This document shows, piece by piece, positions 8,815 to 15,641 of a stretch of DNA of 40,413 nt. The notes below the pieces were generated by a model. It saw nothing but the letters and a program-made list of their open reading frames with translations. It had not been told where the DNA came from and made no database searches. The DNA is taken from NCBI GenBank assembly GCA_910585895.1, contig CAJUHY010000021.1, forward strand, positions 1 to 40,413, written 5' to 3'. The position numbers and the translations under genes were made by a program. Every line of letters starts with the position of its first letter. Position 1 is the stretch's first letter. The stretch comes from an uncultured Lachnospiraceae bacterium (GTDB lineage Bacteria; Bacillota; Clostridia; Lachnospirales; Lachnospiraceae).

Positions 8815-8858
8815 CAGCACAGCGTCTTAACGGTTATAGGGCGCAGTGCTGTTTTTTT
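8815..8858 (+). terminator. rho-independent terminator after the response regulator gene
   Basis: CAGCACAGCG (8815-8824) pairs with CGCAGTGCTG (8842-8851) with one mismatch, followed by seven T (8852-8858). It terminates the plus-strand operon and overlaps the last codons of the convergent repressor gene on the minus strand. The A-run on the other side is missing, so it serves mainly the plus strand. Confidence 0.75.
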
Positions 8859-9903
8859 CAACCAAATTCCAGGGAAGTTCCTCTGAAAATACGGATTCGC
8901 CCTGAATCATGCGCAGGAGCGCGGCGGCAGCGGCAGTTCCGGGTTCTTTCTCATGGGCTAATGTAGTGATATGGATAGAGTTTAAATCGCTCATGTAGCT
9001 GTTGTCAAAAGAAACGACAGAGATGTTTTCCGGAACCCTGATATCAGTATAGCTCAGCTCGCGGATTAGCCAGTAGGCAACTTCGTCATTTTGGCAAATG
9101 ACAGCAGAGTACGGTTCTTTGTTCCAGTGAAGCAGGCCCGAAAGGAATCCGGTATCTGATTTGGATTCCAGAGCCTCCAGCCTTGTGGCGGTATACCAGA
9201 CAATCAGTTCTTCCGGGAGGGGAATATTAAAGTCCCGCATTGCAGCGGCAAAGCCGGAATAACGTTCCAGGCCTTGCTGGTCATCGATTTTAAAAACGCC
9301 GGCAATCCGGGTATGGCCCAGCTGTATCAGGTGTTTGGCTAACAGGTATCCTCCATAATAATTGTCGTCTTTGACGCATACGCAGCCGGTTAGTCCTGTA
9401 TAAATCCCTCCTGCGAACAGAACGGAGACGCCTTTTGCCATCAAATGCTCATAAAGGTCCAGGTTGGGATTCGGCAGCGCTGTCTTACTCCCTTCTGCTA
9501 TTATGCCGCGGATGGACTCGTTTTGCAGATTTTGTAAAATTATGCGTTCTTCTGAAACCTTAGAATAGGTAGAATATACATTAATAGAATATCCTTTGGC
9601 ATTTAGAGCGGATTTTACATTTGCCAGGAAGGCGGGGGTTGTATATTCTTCCGCGTGGTTGACAATCACGGCAATCGTGTTTTGCATGGCGCCAAGCCCG
9701 GTGGAAAAAGACCCGCTTCCCCGTCGTTTTTCGATAAGCCCCTCCTCTGTAAGGAGACGCAGAGCGGTTCGCACTGTCTGGCGGCTCATGCGGTATTGCT
9801 CGCATAGTTCGCTTTCGGAAGGCAGCTTGTAAATGCCTTTCCCTGTGTTCTGGAAGATAGACTCGCGCAGTATTTTTGCAAGGCGGATATATTTGGCTGG
9901 CAT
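8827..9903 (-). CDS. GntR/LacI-type sugar repressor, AraR-like
   Basis: A 358-residue transcriptional regulator. The first ~70 residues form a GntR winged helix (LPSESELCEQYRMSRQTVR, then RRGSGSF). The rest is a LacI-type periplasmic-binding-like effector domain. This mix is the signature of the AraR family, the L-arabinose-responsive repressors of Firmicutes. The start on the minus strand is set at 9903, where MPAKYIRL follows AAAGGAG seven bases upstream; the frame stays open for 14 more codons but lacks a ribosome binding site. The gene is divergent from the ABC importer operon and lies beside the GH43 genes, so control of arabinose uptake and arabinan degradation is the likely job. The effector is inferred, not proven; xylose or galactose regulators can look alike. 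Confidence 0.85.
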   Translation of the reverse strand: MPAKYIRLAKILRESIFQNTGKGIYKLPSESELCEQYRMSRQTVRTALRLLTEEGLIEKRRGSGSFSTGLGAMQNTIAVIVNHAEEYTTPAFLANVKSALNAKGYSINVYSTYSKVSEERIILQNLQNESIRGIIAEGSKTALPNPNLDLYEHLMAKGVSVLFAGGIYTGLTGCVCVKDDNYYGGYLLAKHLIQLGHTRIAGVFKIDDQQGLERYSGFAAAMRDFNIPLPEELIVWYTATRLEALESKSDTGFLSGLLHWNKEPYSAVICQNDEVAYWLIRELSYTDIRVPENISVVSFDNSYMSDLNSIHITTLAHEKEPGTAAAAALLRMIQGESVFSEELPWNLVEKNSTAPYNR

Positions 9904-9935
9904 GATGAGGCTCCTTTCAAGTTCCATTTGGTTGG

Positions 9936-9964
9936 ATTCTATCATAGATTTGTATAATTGTCAT
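9936..9964 (-). promoter_or_regulatory. promoter of the AraR-like repressor gene with internal half-site
   Basis: On the minus strand ATGACA (9964-9959) and TAGAAT (9941-9936) are 17 bases apart, a good sigma-A promoter, 33 bases before the start at 9903. The spacer contains, on the plus strand, ATTTGTAT (9948-9955), which matches seven of eight bases of the half-site ATTTGTAC of the B. subtilis AraR operator. The second half is not recognisable. Self-repression is plausible. Confidence 0.55.
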
Positions 9965-10151
9965 GGAAAGTTTCTATTTTTCGGAAGCTCAGGGATAAGC
10001 TGGAAGTTCAAATCGTAAAAATATATCGGAAAATCTGTATATTTATAAAATTAGTTATCTGCAAAAAAATCATTCGTATAAAAAAATGAATAAAAAATGA
10101 ACAGATTATGTATAGAATGATTGAAATGACAAAAAGTAACAAAAAGGATTG

Positions 10152-10207
10152 CCAGAAATGCAAGCGCCAACTTCCAGAAATTGTGGGCAAACTTTTGCAT
10201 TTTCTGG
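10152..10207. repeat. direct plus inverted repeat cluster upstream of the importer operon
   Basis: CCAGAAATGCAA (10152-10163) and CCAGAAATTG (10174-10183) share their first eight bases. TTGCATTTTCTGG (10195-10207) is the inverted copy of the first, with one extra T. The inverted copy can pair with either upstream copy. The cluster lies 145-200 bases upstream of the -35 at 10352, so it is more likely a binding site for a regulator than an RNA switch, unless another promoter lies further upstream. Confidence 0.5.
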
Positions 10208-10351
10208 AAAAGTGTAAAAAAACACAGTAATAAAACAAACTTTTGTAAAAAATATTAGAGAAAAACGAAATACCTGTATTTAAATAATAAAAATATCAAT
10301 AAACTTGTATTGGATATTGCGACAAATATGAAAAATACATAGCAAGGCTTA

Positions 10352-10380
10352 TTGACGTGAACATGCAAAAAACTTAAAAT
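10352..10380 (+). promoter_or_regulatory. strong promoter of the sugar importer operon
   Basis: TTGACG (10352-10357), a 17-base spacer and TAAAAT (10375-10380): a near-consensus sigma-A promoter. The transcript would begin near 10387, and GGGAGG (10415-10420) precedes ATG 10430. Confidence 0.75.
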
Positions 10381-10429
10381 GAAATCACCAACGGCGAAAG
10401 CCGAAAACAAAAAAGGGAGGACATGTAAA

Positions 10430-11560
10430 ATGTTAAAGAAGAAAGTAGCAATGTTACTCGCTGCAGCTATGGTTGCAGCAACAGTAGTTGGATGTGGCGG
10501 CGGAGATGACGCTAAGACAGATGCACCTGCAGATGACGCTAAGACAGAAGCTCCTGCAGATGACGCAGCAGACGATGCAGCAGATGCACCTGCAGACGAT
10601 GCAGCAGATGACGCAGCAGACGCTCCGGCAGACGACGCAGCAGATGACGCTAAGACAGAAGCTCCTGCAGCAGACGGAGAATTAATCAAAGTTGGTATTA
10701 TCAACAACGACCCGAACGAGTCTGGATATCGTACAGCTAACGATAAAGACCTTCAGGAAATGTTCTGTGAAGCTAATGGTTATGAAGCAGACTTCCAGTA
10801 CAGCAAGAAGAATGATGAGCAGATTACTTTTGCGCAGAACATGCTTACTAAGGGTATCGATTATCTTCTGATTTCTGCAGCAGATACAGCAGGTTGGGAT
10901 GGAGTTCTTCAGGATGCTCAGGCAGCAGGAACTGAGGTTATCTTATTTGACCGTGTTATCGATGCAGACGAGAGCCTTTATGCAGCTTCCATCGTATCCG
11001 ATATGGAGAAGGAAGGACAGACAGCTGTTGATTGGTTAGCAGGACAGGGATTAGATGAGTACAACATCATCCACATTCAGGGACAGATGGGTACTGCAGC
11101 TCAGCAGGGACGTACAAAAGCCCTTGATGAGAAGGTAGCAGCTGAAGATAATTGGAAACTGGTTGTACAGCAGACAGGTGACTGGAATGCTGATAATGCT
11201 AAGCAGGTTGTTCAGTCTGTAATCGACTCTGGTGAGAAATTCAACGTAATTTACGCTGAGAACGATGATATGGCTAAGGGCGCTGTAGCAGCTCTTGACG
11301 CAGCTAACATCTCTCATGGTGTAGATAAAGACGTAATTGTTATGGGCTTTGACTGCAACAAGTGGGCATTAGAAGAGCTTCTTGCAGGTAACTGGAACTA
11401 TGATGGACAGTGCAACCCATTCCAGGCTAGCTACATTGACGAAGTAATCAAGTCTCTTGAGGCTGGAGAAGAAATTGCTGAGAAGACTATTATCATGGAT
11501 GAGAAAGGCTTCGATGCTAAAGAAATCACTCAGGAAGATGTTGACAACTACGGTATCTAA
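10430..11560 (+). CDS. YtfQ-like sugar-binding lipoprotein of an ABC importer
   Basis: Extracellular substrate-binding protein, 376 residues, membrane-anchored by lipid. The start is ATG 10430 after GGGAGG; the frame is open upstream but starts before the ribosome binding site. The signal sequence ends in the lipobox VVGC with Cys22. Residues 26-83 are an acidic Asp/Ala/Pro linker with three 12-residue repeats. The rest is a type I periplasmic-binding domain. Several segments match E. coli YtfQ, the galactofuranose-binding protein: NESGYRTAN, TAGWDGVL, ILFDRVID, HIQGQMGTA and YAENDDMAKGAV. The first gene of a four-gene operon with one ATPase and two permeases also matches ytfQRT-yjfF. Given the arabinan enzymes around it, arabinose (perhaps furanose form) is the inferred ligand; galactofuranose or galactose cannot be excluded. 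Confidence 0.88.
   Translation: MLKKKVAMLLAAAMVAATVVGCGGGDDAKTDAPADDAKTEAPADDAADDAADAPADDAADDAADAPADDAADDAKTEAPAADGELIKVGIINNDPNESGYRTANDKDLQEMFCEANGYEADFQYSKKNDEQITFAQNMLTKGIDYLLISAADTAGWDGVLQDAQAAGTEVILFDRVIDADESLYAASIVSDMEKEGQTAVDWLAGQGLDEYNIIHIQGQMGTAAQQGRTKALDEKVAAEDNWKLVVQQTGDWNADNAKQVVQSVIDSGEKFNVIYAENDDMAKGAVAALDAANISHGVDKDVIVMGFDCNKWALEELLAGNWNYDGQCNPFQASYIDEVIKSLEAGEEIAEKTIIMDEKGFDAKEITQEDVDNYGI
10547..10654 (+). repeat. three 36-bp coding repeats in the binding-protein linker
   Basis: Three tandem copies encode a 12-residue unit of the form (E/D)APADDAADDAA, residues 40-75, with partial units on both sides. The copies differ at silent positions. Such low-complexity tracts can vary in copy number between strains. 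Confidence 0.75.
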
Positions 11561-11600
11561 TCTGTAGATTGATTTTAGAATTGAGTTAAAGCAATAATAT

Positions 11601-11645
11601 AAAGCGCGGCGCAGCGAGGTCGAAGTTAAGTCTGCGCCGCGCTTT
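11601..11645 (+). terminator. strong intercistronic stem-loop between binding protein and ATPase genes
   Basis: AAAGCGCGGCGCAG (11601-11614) is perfectly complementary to CTGCGCCGCGCTTT (11632-11645), with a 17-base loop. Only GTGTG follows, not a T-run. Such a structure at this place usually protects the upstream mRNA or terminates it partially, giving more binding protein than membrane subunits. Confidence 0.7.
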
Positions 11646-11658
11646 GTGTGAAAATAGG

Positions 11659-11730
11659 CACTTGACAGCGGAGTGGGTGAAGGTAAATATAACACTTGAC
11701 AGCGGAGTGAATGATGTGAATGTAAGCATT
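11659..11730 (+). repeat. two tandem ~34-base imperfect repeats in the importer operon
   Basis: CACTTGACAGCGGAGTG occurs at 11659-11675 and again at 11693-11709. The bases after each copy also resemble each other (TGAAGGTAAATAT versus TGAATGTAAGCAT). Each copy contains TTGACA, a perfect -35, but no -10 at proper distance was convincing. CACT and AGTG at the ends of each core are also complementary. Confidence 0.65.
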
Positions 11731-11785
11731 TGCCGATAGAGCGCGCAAGTGATTATATTAAAAAATATAGGAGGTGAACTCATAG

Positions 11786-13300
11786 GTGAAAGACAATATA
11801 GTATTACAGATGAAGAACATTCACAAAAGCTTTCCCGGAGTACGCGCCCTGCAAGGGGTGGATTTTACGTTACGCAAAGGTGAGGTTCATGCACTGATGG
11901 GTGAGAATGGTGCCGGAAAATCTACTTTGATTAAGGTCCTGACTGGGGTTTACAGTAAGGACGAAGGAGATATTTTCCTGGATGGAAAAGAAGGTCCGGT
12001 AGCTATCCATTCCCCACAGGATGCACAAAAGATTGGTATCAGTACCGTGTATCAGGAGATTACGCTCTGCCCCAACCTTTCCGTCGCTGAGAACATGTTT
12101 ATTGGTCGGACCAGCGGCATAGGTCAGAATTGGAGAAAAATGAATTCTGACACAGAAAAGATTCTCAAATCATTGGATATCCCAGCAACGGCTACACAGC
12201 AGCTTGAGACCTGTTCTCTCGCGGTTCAGCAGATGATTGCGATTGCACGAGCAGTAGATATGGACTGTAAAGTGCTGATTCTGGATGAGCCCACGTCTTC
12301 CCTGGATGAGCAGGAGGTTGAGAAGCTGTTTAAGCTGATGCGTGATTTGAGGTCAAAGGGAGTGGGTATTGTCTTTGTTACGCATTTCTTAGATCAGGTG
12401 TATGAAATCTGTGACCGTATTACCGTTATGCGTGATGGGCAATTAGTAGGTGAATTTGAAATCGAGAAACTTCCGCGTGTACAGCTCGTTTCCAAGATGC
12501 TTGGTAAAGAGTTGGATGACATGTCTGATATCAAGGGTGAGCAGAAGGCATATGAGCGTAAGGCTGGTTCTGTTCCGGTTCTGGAGGCTCAGGGTCGTGT
12601 CAGCGATGCCGGTATCAAACCGTTTGATTTCCATATTGATAAGGGAGAAGTAAATGGATTTACTGGTCTGCTTGGTTCAGGACGAAGTGAATGCGTACGT
12701 GCGCTCTTTGCAGCAGACAGGGTAACAGGCGGAACAATCAAGATGAATGGTAAGCCTGTGAAGATTAGCAAACCATTGGATGCGATGAAGAACGGTATTG
12801 CATACCTTCCGGAAGACCGTAAGGGCGATGGTATTGTAGGAGACCTTTCTGTGCGTGAGAATATCATACTTGCCCAGCAGGTATTGAAAGGATTCTTTAA
12901 GCCGTTCTCAAAAGCAAAACAGTATGAGATTGCAGATGAGTACATTAAGCTTCTGAGTATTAAGACGGCTTCTGCCGATACTCCGATTAAGTCTCTTTCC
13001 GGTGGTAATCAGCAGAAAGTAATTCTTGCACGTTGGCTGTTTACGCATCCTGAATACCTGATTTTGGATGAGCCGACTCGTGGTATTGATGTTGGAACCA
13101 AAGTAGATATACAGAAATTAGTGCTGAAGCTTGCTTCTGAGGGAATGAGCGTTACGTTTATTTCTTCTGAGCTGGATGAGATGCTCCGTACCTGTTCCAG
13201 GCTGGTTGTTATGAGAGACCGCAAGGTAGTAGGTGAGCTTTCCGGGGATGATTTGAATCAGAGCAAGGTTATGAGTACGATTGCCGGAGGTGACAAATAA
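11786..13300 (+). CDS. sugar ABC importer ATPase with two nucleotide-binding domains (YtfR-like)
   Basis: A 504-residue cytoplasmic ATPase that powers the importer. The first domain has Walker A GENGAGKST (39-47), a signature region SLAVQQM and Walker B LILDEPTSSLD. The second domain has a modified Walker A GLLGSGRSE, with Arg in place of Lys as usual for this family, the signature LSGGNQQKV and Walker B LILDEPTRGID. Length and order match the MglA/RbsA/YtfR family. It starts with GTG 11786, preceded by GGAGGTGA (11770-11777), an 11-base spacing from GGAGG. It follows the binding protein after a 225-base gap with a stem-loop and repeats, and the first permease begins two bases after its stop. 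Confidence 0.93.
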   Translation: MKDNIVLQMKNIHKSFPGVRALQGVDFTLRKGEVHALMGENGAGKSTLIKVLTGVYSKDEGDIFLDGKEGPVAIHSPQDAQKIGISTVYQEITLCPNLSVAENMFIGRTSGIGQNWRKMNSDTEKILKSLDIPATATQQLETCSLAVQQMIAIARAVDMDCKVLILDEPTSSLDEQEVEKLFKLMRDLRSKGVGIVFVTHFLDQVYEICDRITVMRDGQLVGEFEIEKLPRVQLVSKMLGKELDDMSDIKGEQKAYERKAGSVPVLEAQGRVSDAGIKPFDFHIDKGEVNGFTGLLGSGRSECVRALFAADRVTGGTIKMNGKPVKISKPLDAMKNGIAYLPEDRKGDGIVGDLSVRENIILAQQVLKGFFKPFSKAKQYEIADEYIKLLSIKTASADTPIKSLSGGNQQKVILARWLFTHPEYLILDEPTRGIDVGTKVDIQKLVLKLASEGMSVTFISSELDEMLRTCSRLVVMRDRKVVGELSGDDLNQSKVMSTIAGGDK

Positions 13301-13302
13301 TA

Positions 13303-14388
13303 ATGCAGAAAAATGAAGTGAAAAAACCAAATGAGAGTATGTTATCGAGAATGGTTAGACATCAGATGTTTATTCCAGTGCTCGCCTTAGTGATACTTGC
13401 TGTCTTTAATCTGATTGCGGATCCGGCTTTCTTTAAGATTACTGTCGGACAGAACAGTTCAGGCAATATGGTTTTGCAGGGATTCCTGATATCAATCCTG
13501 AATGATGGTTCAGAGCTTGCGATTCTTGCAATCGGTATGACCTTGGTTACTGCGGCTTCCGGCGGTCAGGATATCAGTGTGGGTGCGGCTGTAGCCATTG
13601 CCGGCAGTGTGCTGCTGCGTATTCTCGGCGGCGGCAATTCTCGTCCTGAGGAACTGGCAGCGCCGATTATCGTAGCATTCCTGGTAAGTTGTTTAGTAGC
13701 AATGCTGTTTGGTGCATTCAACGGTGTATTGGTTGCTTATTTCAAAATACAGCCGATGATTGCAACCTTGATATTGTACACGGCAGGTCGTTCTATTGCA
13801 GCGTGGATTAATAATAACGAGCTTCCGGTTATCACAGACCCCAGCCTTGGTTATTACGGAGGATTTATTCCGGGAGTGCCAATCCCCACGCCGTTCTTTA
13901 TTGCGGCAATCTGTGTTGCTATTATTTTCCTGGTGCTGAAGTTTACAAATCTTGGCTTATATACCCAGTCTGTTGGTATCAATGAGAATTCTGCCAAATT
14001 AAATGGTCTGAATCCTCAGGTCATTAAAGTTATTACATATGTAATTATGGGATTGTGCGTTGCAGTCGTTGGTCTGATTAAGGTCAGCCGTATTTCAACG
14101 ATTAACTATTCTACTATTGCCAAGGATATAGAGATGGACGCCATCCTTGCAGTTGCTTTGGGCGGAAATGCACTGAGCGGTGGTAAATTTAATATGGCAG
14201 CTTCTATCTTTGGAGCTTATGTCATCCAGTTCCTTACAAGCACACTTTACAAGTTCAAGGTATCATCTGATGCGCTTCCTGCATATAAGGCTGTTGTCGT
14301 AATTGTCCTCGTTGTCATCAGTGCGCCGACTGTAAAAGAGTGGTTTGGTAATGTGACGAAGAAGTTTAAGGTTAAGGAGGTTGCTTAG
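13303..14388 (+). CDS. sugar ABC importer permease 1 (YtfT-like)
   Basis: Integral membrane protein of 361 residues in the BPD_transp_2 (RbsC/MglC) family, with eight or more hydrophobic helices. The conserved region GMTLVTAASGGQDISVGAA lies near residues 78-96. The late cytoplasmic part I-L-A-V-A-L-G-G-N-A-L-S-G-G is the usual site of contact with the ATPase. ATG 13303 follows GGAGG (13286-13290). With the next gene it forms a two-permease pair, as in E. coli YtfT/YjfF; ordinary ribose or galactose systems have one permease. Strictly co-transcribed with its neighbours. Confidence 0.9.
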   Translation: MQKNEVKKPNESMLSRMVRHQMFIPVLALVILAVFNLIADPAFFKITVGQNSSGNMVLQGFLISILNDGSELAILAIGMTLVTAASGGQDISVGAAVAIAGSVLLRILGGGNSRPEELAAPIIVAFLVSCLVAMLFGAFNGVLVAYFKIQPMIATLILYTAGRSIAAWINNNELPVITDPSLGYYGGFIPGVPIPTPFFIAAICVAIIFLVLKFTNLGLYTQSVGINENSAKLNGLNPQVIKVITYVIMGLCVAVVGLIKVSRISTINYSTIAKDIEMDAILAVALGGNALSGGKFNMAASIFGAYVIQFLTSTLYKFKVSSDALPAYKAVVVIVLVVISAPTVKEWFGNVTKKFKVKEVA

Positions 14389-14389
14389 T

Positions 14390-15436
14390 ATGTCAAATAA
14401 TAAAACAAAAGCGTCCGGTAGTTTTGTAGATAAATTTAATAATCTTACCGACACGAATCTGCTCCTTACGATTACCGTTGTAATCTTCTTCCTGATGTAT
14501 ATTGGCGCTATAATCTTCCAAGGGGGAGGGTTCTTAAAGCCACAGGGATTCTTTAATCTGCTGAATGCCAATGCGGCTTTGATTGTCCTTGCCTGTGGAT
14601 TGAGTATTGTTATGATTACCGGCGGAATCGATATCTCCGTTGGAGGTGTAACAGCATTAGTCAGCATGTGCTGTGCAGTATACCTTGACCATATGGGAGG
14701 CAATGTATTTGTGTCTGTACTGATTGCATTGGCAGTAGGTCTTGCATTTGGTGCGTTTCAGGGGCTTCTGGTTGCATATCTTGATATCCAGCCATTTATC
14801 GTTACTCTGGCAGGTATGTTCTTTGCACGTGGTATGACAACGATTGTGAATACTAAGCCGTTTAATGTGGCAAATGAAGCGTTCACTAAGCTGAAAATGA
14901 CACGTGTTATCATACCGGGGATGGGTTCTGCCAACAGGAAAGGCGACTATATTGATGCCTATGTAGAGATTGGTGTAATCATAGCAATCCTTGTTGTGAT
15001 TGTTCTGTTCTGTCTGCTCAGGTGGACCAAGCTTGGACGTTCTTTCTATGCAGTCGGCGGAAACCGCCAGAGTGCATTGATGCTTGGTATCAACGTGAAG
15101 AGAACGAGATTTCTTTCCCACGTGCTCTGCGGGCTTTTAGCAGGAATCGGCGGCTATGTATATTTCCTCCATGTAGGTTCTGGTTCTCCATCCCATGCGC
15201 TGGGAGCTGAAATGGATGCCATCGCATCTTCCATTATCGGAGGTACGATGCTGACCGGTGGTGTTGGTAACATTGCAGGTACATTCTTCGGTGTTATGTC
15301 TCTGGGTACTATTCAGAATATCGTATCTCAGGCAGGTTTGGGAGAAGCATGGTGGATTGGTATCACGAGAGCGCTTATGCTCTGCCTGTTCCTGGTTATC
15401 CAGAGTCTTGTTATGGTACGTAAGAAGAAAGCATAA
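14390..15436 (+). CDS. sugar ABC importer permease 2 (YjfF-like)
   Basis: Second membrane permease, 348 residues, same family as the preceding gene. It carries MITGGIDISVGGVTALVSM near residues 77-95 and the late motif IIGGTMLTGGVGN. The start is ATG 14390, one base after the previous stop, with AAGGAGG (14374-14380) nine bases upstream. A TTG at 14381 is in frame but touches the ribosome binding site. It closes the importer operon; a strong terminator follows. Two different permeases presumably form a heterodimer in the membrane. Confidence 0.9.
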   Translation: MSNNKTKASGSFVDKFNNLTDTNLLLTITVVIFFLMYIGAIIFQGGGFLKPQGFFNLLNANAALIVLACGLSIVMITGGIDISVGGVTALVSMCCAVYLDHMGGNVFVSVLIALAVGLAFGAFQGLLVAYLDIQPFIVTLAGMFFARGMTTIVNTKPFNVANEAFTKLKMTRVIIPGMGSANRKGDYIDAYVEIGVIIAILVVIVLFCLLRWTKLGRSFYAVGGNRQSALMLGINVKRTRFLSHVLCGLLAGIGGYVYFLHVGSGSPSHALGAEMDAIASSIIGGTMLTGGVGNIAGTFFGVMSLGTIQNIVSQAGLGEAWWIGITRALMLCLFLVIQSLVMVRKKKA

Positions 15437-15466
15437 TTGTTTGGAATTGATTATCATTAAGTGTAT

Positions 15467-15507
15467 AAAGGGAGACCCTCGGATTATTGTCCGGGGGTCT
15501 CCCTTTT
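15467..15507 (+). terminator. rho-independent terminator of the importer operon
   Basis: AAAGGGAGACCCTCGGA (15467-15483) pairs with TCCGGGGGTCTCCCTTT (15490-15506), with one G-T wobble in 17 pairs and a short loop, ending in TTTT. Confidence 0.9.
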
Positions 15508-15550
15508 CGTAAGAGTTCAGCCTTTAGATTTTTAATTTCCTAAAGGATAT

Positions 15551-15582
15551 TTGTTGCTTTTTGCAGAGAAATTTTGTACAAT
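15551..15582 (+). promoter_or_regulatory. promoter of the two-gene GH43 operon with shared -35 element
   Basis: TTGCTT (15554-15559), a 17-base spacer and TACAAT (15577-15582). The region 15551-15564 reads TTGTTGCTTTTTGC and matches 13 of 14 bases of the element at the endo-arabinanase promoter (264-277), in the same position relative to the -10. TTTATAAA before the ribosome binding site (15618-15625) is also shared with that gene (315-322). Confidence 0.55.
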
Positions 15583-15641
15583 AATAATATCTTTTGTGCA
15601 AAATGTGCATGTGAGAATTTATAAAGAAGGAGGAGGATGCG

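Larger units (their letters stand above)
9904..10429. other. 526-base divergent regulatory region, no gene
   Basis: AT-rich non-coding stretch between the repressor gene (minus) and the binding-protein gene (plus). It holds the repressor promoter, a pair of direct and inverted repeats (10152-10207) and the importer promoter (10352-10380). Possible AraR-like half sites are ATTTGTAT (9948-9955) and ACAAAT (10322-10327). I see no coding region in it. Confidence 0.6.

Noticed and set aside
10547..10654. Short repeats as a CRISPR array
   Set aside because: The repeats are in-frame codons without unique spacers.
10255..10707. Minus-strand ORF of about 150 residues rich in Ser/Ala over the binding-protein linker
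   Set aside because: It is the mirror of the repetitive acidic linker; no ribosome binding site and no family resemblance.
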